64,000 nucleotides of DNA from Salinigranum marinum (lineage in GTDB: Archaea > Halobacteriota > Halobacteria > Halobacteriales > Haloferacaceae), in assembly GCF_024228675.1 (NCBI RefSeq), contig NZ_CP100463.1, forward strand, positions 62,001-126,000, read 5' to 3'. A program made the translations under genes and the position numbers. Under the pieces are notes generated by a model. That model was not told the origin of the DNA. It saw only the letters and a list, made by a program, of their open reading frames with translations, and did not search any database. How positions within the stretch are numbered: the stretch's first letter is position 1; every line of letters begins with the position of its first letter. Below, piece after piece: positions 49,453 through 57,119 of the stretch.

Positions 49453-50988
49453 ATGGCAAACGACGACGAACTGCGTGATCTCCTCTCGAGCGCCAGTCTC
49501 GTCTTCGTCGGAGGACTGCTGGCGGCGGTCTCGACGCTCGTCGAACAGATCGTCATCGCGCGCGTGCTCACGCCCGACGCCTACGGGGAGGTCAGCATCT
49601 CGATCGCGGTGATGACGCTCGGCATCACGATGGCGCTCGTCGGCTTCAATCAGGGCATCCCCCGGTTCATCTCGCGGTTCGAGTCGCCGGTGGACAGACG
49701 CGGTGCGTGGGCGACCGGCCTGTTGATCCCCGGATCGCTCAGTCTGGTCCTCGCCGTGGTGCTGGTCCTGACGATCGAGAGCGTGACCGGGCTGTTGTTC
49801 GAGCGGTTCAACTCGGAGCTCCTGCTGTTGCTGTTCGTCCTGAGCATCCCGTTCGAGGTGGGTCAGCGGGTCGGCGTCGGCGCGATCCGCGGCCACGAGA
49901 ACACCATCTACAAGACGTACACCGCGGATCTCCTCTACCCGGGCCTCCGGATCGGTCTCCTGGCTGTGCTCCTCGCCGCCGGCTACGGCGTCGTCGCCGC
50001 CGGGATCGCCTATCTCGGCGCGTCCATCGTCACGTTCGTCGCGGCGCACGTGCTCCTCAACCGCCTCCTCCCGCTCGTCGGACAGGTCGAACTCCACGCC
50101 CGGGAGATGGTCGTCTTCTCCGCCCCGCTCGTCATCTCGACGGTCCTCGGACTCCTGCTCACCAAGACCGACACGCTGATGCTCGGCTACTTCAGGCCCT
50201 CGGCCGAGGTGGGCATCTACACCGCGGCGTACACCGTCGCCAACGGGATGAACTTCGTCCTCATCGCGTTCGGTTTCCTCTACCTCCCGATCGTCTCCCG
50301 GCTCGACGCCGGCGACCGCCGCGACGAGGTCGACGAGATCTACACGACGCTCACCAAGTGGGTGTTCATCGTCACCTTCCCCGCGTTCCTCGTGTTCGCC
50401 TTCTTCCCCGAGGATGTCCTGTCGCTGTTCTTCGGCCAGGGGTACGCCGCGGGCGGCCTCGCGCTCACCATCCTGGCGTTCGGCTTTCTCACCAACTCGC
50501 TGGCCGGCCGCAACAAGGAGACGCTCTCGGCGTTCGGGTCGACGAAGTCCGTCCTCGCCGGCAACGCCGTCGCCTTCGGGCTCAACATCGTCCTCAACCT
50601 CGCGTTGATCCCGACGTACGGACAGCTCGGTGCGGCGGTCGCCTCCGCGGCGTCCATCATCGCGCTCAACGCGACGGTGCTCGTGATCCTGCACGTCGGC
50701 TTCGGTATCTCGCCCTTCTCGGCCTCGGTGGTTCGCACGTGCGTCGTGCTCCCGGTCACGCTCGTCCCGGTGATGGTGGCCGCTACCGGCTGGTTCTCGC
50801 TCGGTCTCGTCACCTTCCCGCTCCTGCTCGTCGTCCTCGGCGTGCTCGTGGTCGCGATCAGCGGGGTCGCGGGCGGCTTCCAGCCGGAGGACGAGGTGCT
50901 GATCGAGTTCGTCGAGGAGCGGTTCGGCATCACGGTGCCGTTCGTGCGACGGTTCATCCCTCCGGAAGGGAGTCAGTCCGCAGGATGA
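49453..50988 (+). CDS. Wzx-type polysaccharide flippase
   Basis: A 511-residue membrane protein with about 14 helices of the PST/MOP flippase superfamily. SASLVFVGGLLAAVSTLVEQIVIARVLTPDAYGEVSISIAVMTLGITMA is the typical Wzx opening. KTDTLMLGYFRPSAEVGIYTAAYTVANGMNFVLIAFGFLYLPIVSRL and LAGRNKETLSAFGSTKSVLAGNAVAFGLNIVLNLALIPTYGQLGAAVASAASII are further signatures. It probably moves polyprenyl-linked oligosaccharides across the membrane. A tataacgaat box lies about 71 nt upstream, a variant of the common element. Confidence 0.95.
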   Translation: MANDDELRDLLSSASLVFVGGLLAAVSTLVEQIVIARVLTPDAYGEVSISIAVMTLGITMALVGFNQGIPRFISRFESPVDRRGAWATGLLIPGSLSLVLAVVLVLTIESVTGLLFERFNSELLLLLFVLSIPFEVGQRVGVGAIRGHENTIYKTYTADLLYPGLRIGLLAVLLAAGYGVVAAGIAYLGASIVTFVAAHVLLNRLLPLVGQVELHAREMVVFSAPLVISTVLGLLLTKTDTLMLGYFRPSAEVGIYTAAYTVANGMNFVLIAFGFLYLPIVSRLDAGDRRDEVDEIYTTLTKWVFIVTFPAFLVFAFFPEDVLSLFFGQGYAAGGLALTILAFGFLTNSLAGRNKETLSAFGSTKSVLAGNAVAFGLNIVLNLALIPTYGQLGAAVASAASIIALNATVLVILHVGFGISPFSASVVRTCVVLPVTLVPVMVAATGWFSLGLVTFPLLLVVLGVLVVAISGVAGGFQPEDEVLIEFVEERFGITVPFVRRFIPPEGSQSAG

Positions 50989-51084
50989 CCCCCGCTAGGA
51001 GTCGGCTTGCACGTGATCGGTCCGAGGGGAGTCGGGCCGCAGACAGGCACCCAGGTCGGGTCCGGTCTGCCCGTCCATGCCGGC

Positions 51085-51303
51085 TCAGATCATCTCGATC
51101 GGGTCCGTCACGAGGCTCGGTTCGACGACCATGAACGTCGCGTCCCGGAGCATGTCCTTCTCGTCGGGCATGACGATGCAACACTCCCGCGACCCACAGG
51201 TCGACTGGATCACCTCGAGTTCGAGCAGCTCGTAGCTGAGGTCGTCCTCGAGGTCGGGGTGGAGCGGCATGTCCCGCCACTCCGTGGGCTCTGCGGTCGA
51301 CAC
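51085..51303 (-). CDS. 72-aa conserved partner protein of beta-helix exoprotein (copy 1)
   Basis: A 72-residue soluble protein. The core is EWRDMPLHPDLEDDLSYELLELEVIQSTCGSRECCIVMPDEKDMLRDATFMVVEPSLV, with a Cys-Gly-Ser...Cys-Cys motif. It is about 75% identical to the protein at 53888-54106. Both follow directly downstream of the large beta-helix exoprotein genes and have a GGAGG-type Shine-Dalgarno, so they are part of the same operon. The GTG at 51303 aligns with the start of copy 2. Two or three conserved Cys may bind a metal or form a disulfide. No signal peptide is seen, so it should stay in the cytoplasm. Function unknown. Confidence 0.75.
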   Translation of the reverse strand: MSTAEPTEWRDMPLHPDLEDDLSYELLELEVIQSTCGSRECCIVMPDEKDMLRDATFMVVEPSLVTDPIEMI

Positions 51304-51356
51304 GGTCACCGCCCCTCCGGTCGAGGAGCGCCGAGCACGTCGGCTGGCACCATCGG

Positions 51357-53285
51357 TCAGCGGGCTCCCGCGTCGACCTGGTTTCCGTCGACCGCGACGG
51401 CGGCGTTCCCTTCGAGGAACGTGACGTTCGACACCTCACCGGAGAACCGGTACGAGTCGACGTCACCCTCGTTGGTGACCCAGCCCGTGACGGTCGAGCC
51501 GGTGACTTCGTCCCACGACTCGACGTCGCTCGCGCCGGGATCGGCCTTCAGATCGCCGCTGACGGCGATCTCGTAGTTGGTCTGCGTCCCCGTCCCCCGG
51601 ACTGTGAGGGTTCGAGGAAGTGATTGTTCCTCTGGCTGCTTGGGTTCTTCAGTCTCTTCGGGCTCCTCGGGCTCCTGTGCTTCCTGAGGTTCTTCGGGCT
51701 CTTTGGTCCCGCCGTCGGGCATCGGCTCACCGCTGTTTCCCGTCGGGACCGGGCAGGTGCCGCCGGTCGAGATCCCGTTCGTCTGGACGTTCGACTGCGG
51801 CGTCGCCACGTCGGTCCCGGTCACGTTGATCGTGCTGTCGGTGACGCTGCTCTGACCGGACCTGACGAACGCGACGCCGCCGCGGCCACTGCCCGTCTGC
51901 TGGATACAGCAGTTCGTGAGCTCCGACTGTTCGGCGTCGACGAGTTGAAGCGCGCTTCCGTTGTTCGCGCTCCCGGTCACGCTCACGTTGTTCATCCGCA
52001 CCCACCGCGCACCCTTCGAGGCGGGGTGTTTCCCGAAGCCCGTCTGCCCTTCACGCAGGACGGCGGGGACGTTCGCGTTGACCTGGATCCGCGTGTTCTC
52101 GATCGTCACCGTCTTTCCCGGCCCGCGAACCATCACGCCGGGACCCGGCGAGGGATGGTCGTTGATCACGATCTCGCAGTTGCGGATCGTCGCGCCCGGG
52201 GGCTTGTTGATGTACGCCGTCTTCTGGTTGATCACGATCCCGCGGTGACGGAACGACCGGCGCTCGTACTGCGACTCGCGCGCGCCGGTGTACTTGCTCG
52301 CGTCGATCTCGATCCGCGCGCCGTCGACGTAGCTCCCCTCGCCGCCGAAGCGCATCGCCTGGCCGTTGTTGTTCCGGTAGAGCCCACCCTCGACCTGGAT
52401 CTTCCCGCGAATGGCGGTCGCGTAGAGCCCCGATCCACCAAACTCCTCGAAGTGGCAGTCGATCACGCGGAGCGTCCCGCGCGTGCCTGCGCCGGACCAC
52501 AGCGGCGCGCGCCCGCCGCCGTAGCGCGCCCAGTGCGAGCCTTTCTTCGCGACGACGTTCTTGAGCGTGCCGACGCCGTCGGGGTCGGTGACGCGGACGA
52601 CGAAACAGTCGGTGCTGCCGCCGCCGTTCTTGTACGAGTTGGCGTCGCCGCGGCCGATGAACTCCACGTTCTCGACGTGGAACCGCTTGGTCACCAGCAT
52701 CTTCAGGCCGGTCGTGGTGTCGTTGGCCCGGATGTCGAAGTCGATGTTCTTGAAGAGGAACCGATCGACCGTATTGTTCCCACCGCCGACGGTGAACAGG
52801 TAGTCGTCGCCTTGCGTCCCCGACGGCGGGACGAACGTGACGTTGTCGCCGAGGCCGATGAAGCCGACTGTCCCCTTGTTGAGAATCGCCTGGTTCTTGC
52901 GGGCGAAGCGGTACCGACCCTCGGGGAACTGGATGAGCGTCCGGTCCTTGATGGCGCGCTGGACGGCGCCGTCGACCGGTTCGTTACCCGTCGGGTCCGC
53001 GCCGTAGTCCTTGACGATGTTGACGACGCGGTCGAAATTGATCCCGTTGATTTTCGTCGCTGCCGCCGCACTCCCGGCGGTCGCGGCGGAGCCGAGTCCG
53101 AGCGCGGCGGCGGCCCCGGCTAACTTCAGGACCGACCGACGGTGGATCCGTCCGTCCTCCCGCCCGTTGTCGTCGGTAGTCACTGCCTTTCGGTCCGTCT
53201 GGTCGGTACGCCCGTCCTTCCCGCCCGTCGGCTGTGCGGTAGTATCGTCGTTATCCGAACCGTCCGGATTGTGGCTACTTGCCAT
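51357..53285 (-). CDS. Tat-exported right-handed beta-helix protein (module copy 1)
   Basis: A 642-residue exoprotein. The twin-arginine signal RRSVLKLAGAAAALG lies at 49-63 after an unusually long acidic N-region. The first beta-helix turns begin at FDRVVNIVKDYGADPTGNEPVDGAVQRAIKDRTLIQFPEGRYRF, the typical pectate-lyase-like opening. Parallel beta-helix repeats run to about 500. A Pro/Glu-rich linker (about 525-557) is followed by one C-terminal domain that starts LPRTLTVRGTGTQTNYEIAVSG and ends NAAVAVDGNQVDAGAR. It probably binds or cleaves surface polysaccharide, but catalytic residues were not identified. It is the near-twin of the 54162-56546 protein. The promoter region is conserved between the two. 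Confidence 0.87.
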   Translation of the reverse strand: MASSHNPDGSDNDDTTAQPTGGKDGRTDQTDRKAVTTDDNGREDGRIHRRSVLKLAGAAAALGLGSAATAGSAAAATKINGINFDRVVNIVKDYGADPTGNEPVDGAVQRAIKDRTLIQFPEGRYRFARKNQAILNKGTVGFIGLGDNVTFVPPSGTQGDDYLFTVGGGNNTVDRFLFKNIDFDIRANDTTTGLKMLVTKRFHVENVEFIGRGDANSYKNGGGSTDCFVVRVTDPDGVGTLKNVVAKKGSHWARYGGGRAPLWSGAGTRGTLRVIDCHFEEFGGSGLYATAIRGKIQVEGGLYRNNNGQAMRFGGEGSYVDGARIEIDASKYTGARESQYERRSFRHRGIVINQKTAYINKPPGATIRNCEIVINDHPSPGPGVMVRGPGKTVTIENTRIQVNANVPAVLREGQTGFGKHPASKGARWVRMNNVSVTGSANNGSALQLVDAEQSELTNCCIQQTGSGRGGVAFVRSGQSSVTDSTINVTGTDVATPQSNVQTNGISTGGTCPVPTGNSGEPMPDGGTKEPEEPQEAQEPEEPEETEEPKQPEEQSLPRTLTVRGTGTQTNYEIAVSGDLKADPGASDVESWDEVTGSTVTGWVTNEGDVDSYRFSGEVSNVTFLEGNAAVAVDGNQVDAGAR

Positions 53286-53289
53286 CGGT

Positions 53290-53323
53290 CGGTAGAATTA
53301 GCCTACTTTTGAAACAGTTATTA
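53290..53323 (-). promoter_or_regulatory. conserved promoter of beta-helix gene (copy 1)
   Basis: The stretch holding the complement of ggtagaattagcctactttt and gaaacagttattac is identical to that at 56552-56584. On the minus strand it reads gtAATAACTGTTTC, a variant of the common element, ending 29 nt before the ATG. Confidence 0.6.
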
Positions 53324-53887
53324 CAGCCTCACGGTCGGTTCCCTCCGGGTACAGCATGGATGGGGTTCCGATAGTTACCAGACGTCTCCCTCCTTACCAT
53401 ACGAACGTCAGAACACCCCGTAACTATTGCCGACAGTTCCCGGTGCGCGATATAACGCGGTACGGTAACGTTTCTCGGGGAGTAAGGGGCCGAAAATACG
53501 ATCGACGGCCGGTTGGCCAGGATGCCCGCCCGGTCCGACCGGTCGTCGGCCACTCGGCCGTCAGACCGCGGACACGCGAGGGGATATGTGGTGGTTACCC
53601 ACGACGCTCGACAGCCGGGCGGTGGTCGACGACCGAGAGGCGAGACACAACCGAGAGGCGAGATACAAGTGTGACCCCCGCGCGTACTCGCAACCTGACT
53701 CGTGGCTGTCGTCGTGTGACGCGAGCGCGGGACGCGCGGACGTAGCCGGCTCTTACTGACAGTGACGAACCCTCGGACCCGATCGTCCCGCACCACCAGC
53801 GGTCCTCCTGCGGTCGAGCCCGATCCAGTCACGTTCGGGGGCGTCGACGGCGCTGGCCAGATGCAGGGACCGTTCGTCCGCGCCGGC
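53324..53887. other. intergenic region between duplicated modules
   Basis: About 560 bp. The first 130 bp are homologous to 56586-56710 (shared gtctccct/gtctctcctt, gtcagaa and cccggtgcgcg blocks), so the duplication includes the upstream region. The remainder is GC-rich with an 18-bp tandem repeat at 53633-53668. No gene recognised. Confidence 0.5.
53633..53668. repeat. 18-bp tandem repeat
   Basis: Two copies of ccgagaggcgaga(c/t)acaa, head-to-tail (53633-53650 and 53651-53668), differing at one base. Intergenic. Confidence 0.8.
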
Positions 53888-54106
53888 TCAGACCATCTCG
53901 ATCAGGTCCGTCACGAGGCCCGGCTCGACGACCATAAACGTCGCGTCCCGGATCATGTCCTTCTCGTTGGGCATGACGATGCAGTGCTCTTTCGACCCGC
54001 ACGTCGACGTGATCAGCTCGAGTTCCAGCAGCTCGTAGCCGAGGTCGTGCTCGAGGTGGGGGTGGAGCGGCGTGTCCCGCCACTCCGGGGGCTCGGCGGA
54101 CGCCAC
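53888..54106 (-). CDS. 72-aa conserved partner protein of beta-helix exoprotein (copy 2)
   Basis: A 72-residue protein: EWRDTPLHPHLEHDLGYELLELELITSTCGSKEHCIVMPNEKDMIRDATFMVVEPGLVTDLIEMV in outline, close to copy 1 at 51085-51303. It differs in one Cys (CCIVMP in copy 1, HCIVMP here). The GTG at 54106 follows a GGGGAGGTG Shine-Dalgarno 5 nt upstream. The gene is 55 bp after the 794-residue beta-helix gene, and the same arrangement is seen for copy 1. No function is known; its constant position suggests a role with the exoprotein. Confidence 0.75.
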   Translation of the reverse strand: MASAEPPEWRDTPLHPHLEHDLGYELLELELITSTCGSKEHCIVMPNEKDMIRDATFMVVEPGLVTDLIEMV

Positions 54107-54161
54107 GTCAGCACCTCCCCGCCGGCCGTCCGGCGTCGAGAGCGTCGACTGCGTGCATCGA

Positions 54162-56546
54162 CTAGAGCGCTCCCACGTCGACCTGGCTCCCGTCGACCGC
54201 GACGATCGCCTCGCCCTCGACGAACGTGACGGCGGTGAGTTCGCCGGTGAACTGGTAGGTGTCGACGTCGCCCTCGTTGGTGACCCAGCCCGTGACGGTC
54301 TGGCCGACGATCTCGTCCCACGACTCGACGTCGTTCGCGTCCGGATCCGCCTCCAGCCCGTCGCTGACGGTGATCTCGTAGTTGGTCTGCGTCCCCGTCC
54401 CCTCGACCGTCAGGGTGTGTGACTCCGGAGTGCCGGTACCGCCGTAGGGTTCGCCGTCGACCGTGACGGTCGCCTCGCCCTCGATGAACGTGAGATCGGT
54501 CACCTCGCCGGTGAACTGGTAGGTGTCGACGTCGCCCTCGTCGGTGACCCAGCCGGTGACGGTCGAGCCGGAGATCTCGTCCCACGACTCGACGTCGTCC
54601 GCGTCGGCGTCGGCCCCGAGCTCGCCGCTGACGGTGATCTCGTAGTTGGTCTGCGTCCCCGTCCCCTCGACCGCGAGGGTGTGTGACTCAGGGGCGTCGT
54701 CACCGCCGTCGCCGTAGGGTTCGCCGTCGACCACGACGGTCGCCTCGCCCTCGACGAACGTGACGTCCGACACCTCACCGGAGAACCGGTACGAGTCGAC
54801 GTCGCCCTCGTCGGTGACCCAGCCGGTGACGGTCGAGCCGGAGATCTCGTCCCACGACTCGACGTCGTCCGCGTCGGCGTCGACCGCCAACTCGTCGCTG
54901 ACGGTGATCTCGTAGTTGGTCTGCGTCCCCGTCCCCTCGACCGTCAGGCTGCGTGGGAGGGGTTGCTCCTCCGGTGCGTCGGACTCGTCGCTCCCGCCGC
55001 CGGGGGCGGGATTGCCGGTCGGCACCGGGCAGGTGCCGTCGGTCGAGATCCCGCTCGTCTGGACGTTCGACTGCGGCGTCGCCACGTCGGTCCCGGTCAC
55101 GTTGACCGTGCTGTCGGTGACGGTGCTCCCGCTGGACCTGACGAACCGGATGCCGTCGCGATCGGTTCCCGTCTGCTGGATACAGCAGTTCGTGAGCTCC
55201 GACTGTTCGGCGTCGACGAACTGGAGCGCGCTCCCGTTGTTCGCGTCGCCGGTCACGCTCACGTCGCTCATCCGCACCCACCGCGCACCGGTCGAGGCGG
55301 GGTGTTTCCCGAAGTCGTTCTCGCCCTCGCGCAGGACGGCGGGGACGTTCGCGTTGACCTGGATCCGCGTGTTCTCGATCGTCACCGTCTTCCCCGGCCC
55401 GCGAACCATCACGCCGGGGCCCGGCGACGGGTGATCATTGATCACGATCTCGCAGTTGCGGATCGCCGCCCCCGGCGGTTTGTTGATGTACGCCGTCTTC
55501 TGGTTGATCACGATCCCGCGGTGACGGAAGGCGCGGCGCTCGTACTCCGACTCGCGCGCGCCGGTGTACTTGCTCGCGTCGATCTCGATCCGCGCGCCGT
55601 CGACGTAGCTCCCCTCGCCGCCGAAGCGCATCGCCTGGCCGTTGTTGTTCCGGTAGAGACCGCCTTCGATCTGGATCTTCCCACGGATGGCCGTCGCGTA
55701 GAGCCCCGATCCGCCGAACTCCTCGAAGTGGCAGTCGATCACGCGGAGCGTCCCGCGCGTCCCTGCGCCGGACCACAGCGGCGCACGCCCACCGCCGTAG
55801 CGCGCCCAGTGAGACCCTTTCTTCGCGACGACGTTCTTGAGCGTGCCGACGCCGTCGGGGTCGGTGACGCGGACGACGAAACAGTCGGTACTGCCGTCGC
55901 CCCGCTTGTACGAGTTGGCGTCGCCGCGGCCGATGAACTCCACGTTCTCGATGTGGAACCCTCTCCGTACCAGGATCTTCAGGCCGGTCGTGGTGTCGTT
56001 GGCCTGGATGTCGAAGTCGATGTTCTTGAAGAGGAACCGACCGACCGTGTTGTTCCCACCGCCGATGGTGAACAGGTAGTCGTCCCCTCTCGTCCCCGAC
56101 GGCGGGACGAACGTGACGTCGCCGCGGCCGATGAAGCCGACCGTCGCCTTGTTGAGAATCGCTCGGTTCCGCTGGCTGAACCGGTACCGACCCTCGGGGA
56201 ACTCGATGAGGGTTCGGTCGCTGATGGCGCGCTGGACGGCGTCGTCGACCGGTTCGTTGCCGGTCGGGTCCGCGCCGTAGTCGTCGACGATGTTGACGAC
56301 GCGGTCGAACGGGATGCCGTTGACTCTCGTCGCTGCCGCCGCACTCCCGGCGGCCGCGGCGGAACCGACGCCGAGTGCCGCGGTCGCACCCGCGGCTTTC
56401 AGGACCGATCGGCGGTGGATCCGTCCTGCCGCCAGGCCACCGTCGGCGGTAGCCGTGTCTTTCGGGTCGGTAGATTCGCCTTTCCCGTGATCCGCCGCAG
56501 TAGTAGTATCTTTATCCGGACAGTCTGGATCGTGGCTACTTGCCAT
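54162..56546 (-). CDS. Tat-exported right-handed beta-helix protein with three C-terminal repeats (module copy 2)
   Basis: A 794-residue exoprotein. The Tat motif RRSVLK lies at 45-50 in a shorter acidic N-region than its twin, with the A-region ending near 73. The beta-helix (about 80-500) is nearly identical to copy 1 over long stretches (for example RVIDCHFEEFGGSGLYATAIRGKIQ). The C-terminus carries three copies (from about 533, each 80-90 residues) of a domain reading TLTVEGTGTQTNYEITVS..., DVESWDEISGSTVTGWVTDEGDVDSY..., EGEATVVVDGEPYG, where copy 1 has only one. The domain is of unknown function and probably binds carbohydrate or other cell-surface parts. It is the first gene of its module, with its own promoter. 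Confidence 0.87.
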   Translation of the reverse strand: MASSHDPDCPDKDTTTAADHGKGESTDPKDTATADGGLAAGRIHRRSVLKAAGATAALGVGSAAAAGSAAAATRVNGIPFDRVVNIVDDYGADPTGNEPVDDAVQRAISDRTLIEFPEGRYRFSQRNRAILNKATVGFIGRGDVTFVPPSGTRGDDYLFTIGGGNNTVGRFLFKNIDFDIQANDTTTGLKILVRRGFHIENVEFIGRGDANSYKRGDGSTDCFVVRVTDPDGVGTLKNVVAKKGSHWARYGGGRAPLWSGAGTRGTLRVIDCHFEEFGGSGLYATAIRGKIQIEGGLYRNNNGQAMRFGGEGSYVDGARIEIDASKYTGARESEYERRAFRHRGIVINQKTAYINKPPGAAIRNCEIVINDHPSPGPGVMVRGPGKTVTIENTRIQVNANVPAVLREGENDFGKHPASTGARWVRMSDVSVTGDANNGSALQFVDAEQSELTNCCIQQTGTDRDGIRFVRSSGSTVTDSTVNVTGTDVATPQSNVQTSGISTDGTCPVPTGNPAPGGGSDESDAPEEQPLPRSLTVEGTGTQTNYEITVSDELAVDADADDVESWDEISGSTVTGWVTDEGDVDSYRFSGEVSDVTFVEGEATVVVDGEPYGDGGDDAPESHTLAVEGTGTQTNYEITVSGELGADADADDVESWDEISGSTVTGWVTDEGDVDTYQFTGEVTDLTFIEGEATVTVDGEPYGGTGTPESHTLTVEGTGTQTNYEITVSDGLEADPDANDVESWDEIVGQTVTGWVTNEGDVDTYQFTGELTAVTFVEGEAIVAVDGSQVDVGAL
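54168..54960 (-). repeat. three tandem copies of C-terminal domain coding unit
   Basis: Three successive units of roughly 255-275 bp (about 54168-54420, 54420-54690, 54690-54960) encode nearly the same domain. The two on the right are the most alike. Compare one unit in the paralogue (about 51360-51610). Confidence 0.75.
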
Positions 56547-56551
56547 CGACC

Positions 56552-56585
56552 GGTAGAATTAGCCTACTTTTGAAACAGTTATTAC
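56552..56585 (-). promoter_or_regulatory. conserved promoter of beta-helix gene (copy 2)
   Basis: Same sequence as at 53290-53323, including the gtAATAACTGTTTC block whose core ends 29 nt from the ATG at 56546. Confidence 0.6.
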
Positions 56586-57119
56586 GCCCTCGCAGTCAGT
56601 TACTGCCGGATACAATCCATATACGGATAGATACGTACCACGTACGTCTCTCCTTGCGGTAAGAAGGTCAGAATTCCCAGTAAGTGTTGCCTATAGATCC
56701 CGGTGCGCGGACGGCCGACGGCGAAGCGTGTATGAGGTTCCTACCTCGTGCCCGTCCCGACCCGACACCGGCGTCGGGCCCACGACCGAGCGGCGGCTCC
56801 GGATCGACCGACGACGGCCTCTCGCGGCTGATAAGTAGTAACTACCTGTGGTGAGCGACCGTCGAACTGGCGGACTCGGAGTGGGACACGACACGCCGAG
56901 GATGCCGAGTTGTTCTGTTCTCCGGTTGTTCGCTGCTCGCCGCGCGCACGCACGGGTTCAACGTGAATCCACGAGTCAGAGCGGGTTCGGTCGAGGCACC
57001 TGGGCAGACCGAGTAAGAACGGGTTCGTCGAGGACACCCGGAACGACCGAGTGAGAACGGCGTTCTCGCTCACGCCTCCAGCGACGACTGACGATCGACC
57101 CGAGACGCGTGCGGGTCGA
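56586..57119. other. intergenic region, no gene seen
   Basis: 534 bp. The first 125 bp are shared with the upstream region of the other beta-helix gene. From 56720 on the DNA is GC-rich; an imperfect 38-bp tandem repeat lies at 56983-57058. Open frames have shuffled, Arg-rich composition. Confidence 0.5.
56983..57058. repeat. imperfect 38-bp tandem repeat
   Basis: Two adjacent 38-nt units (56983-57020 and 57021-57058), both beginning gggttcg and ending gaccgagt(a/g)agaac with small internal changes. They lie just downstream of the lipoprotein gene's stop codon. Confidence 0.65.
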
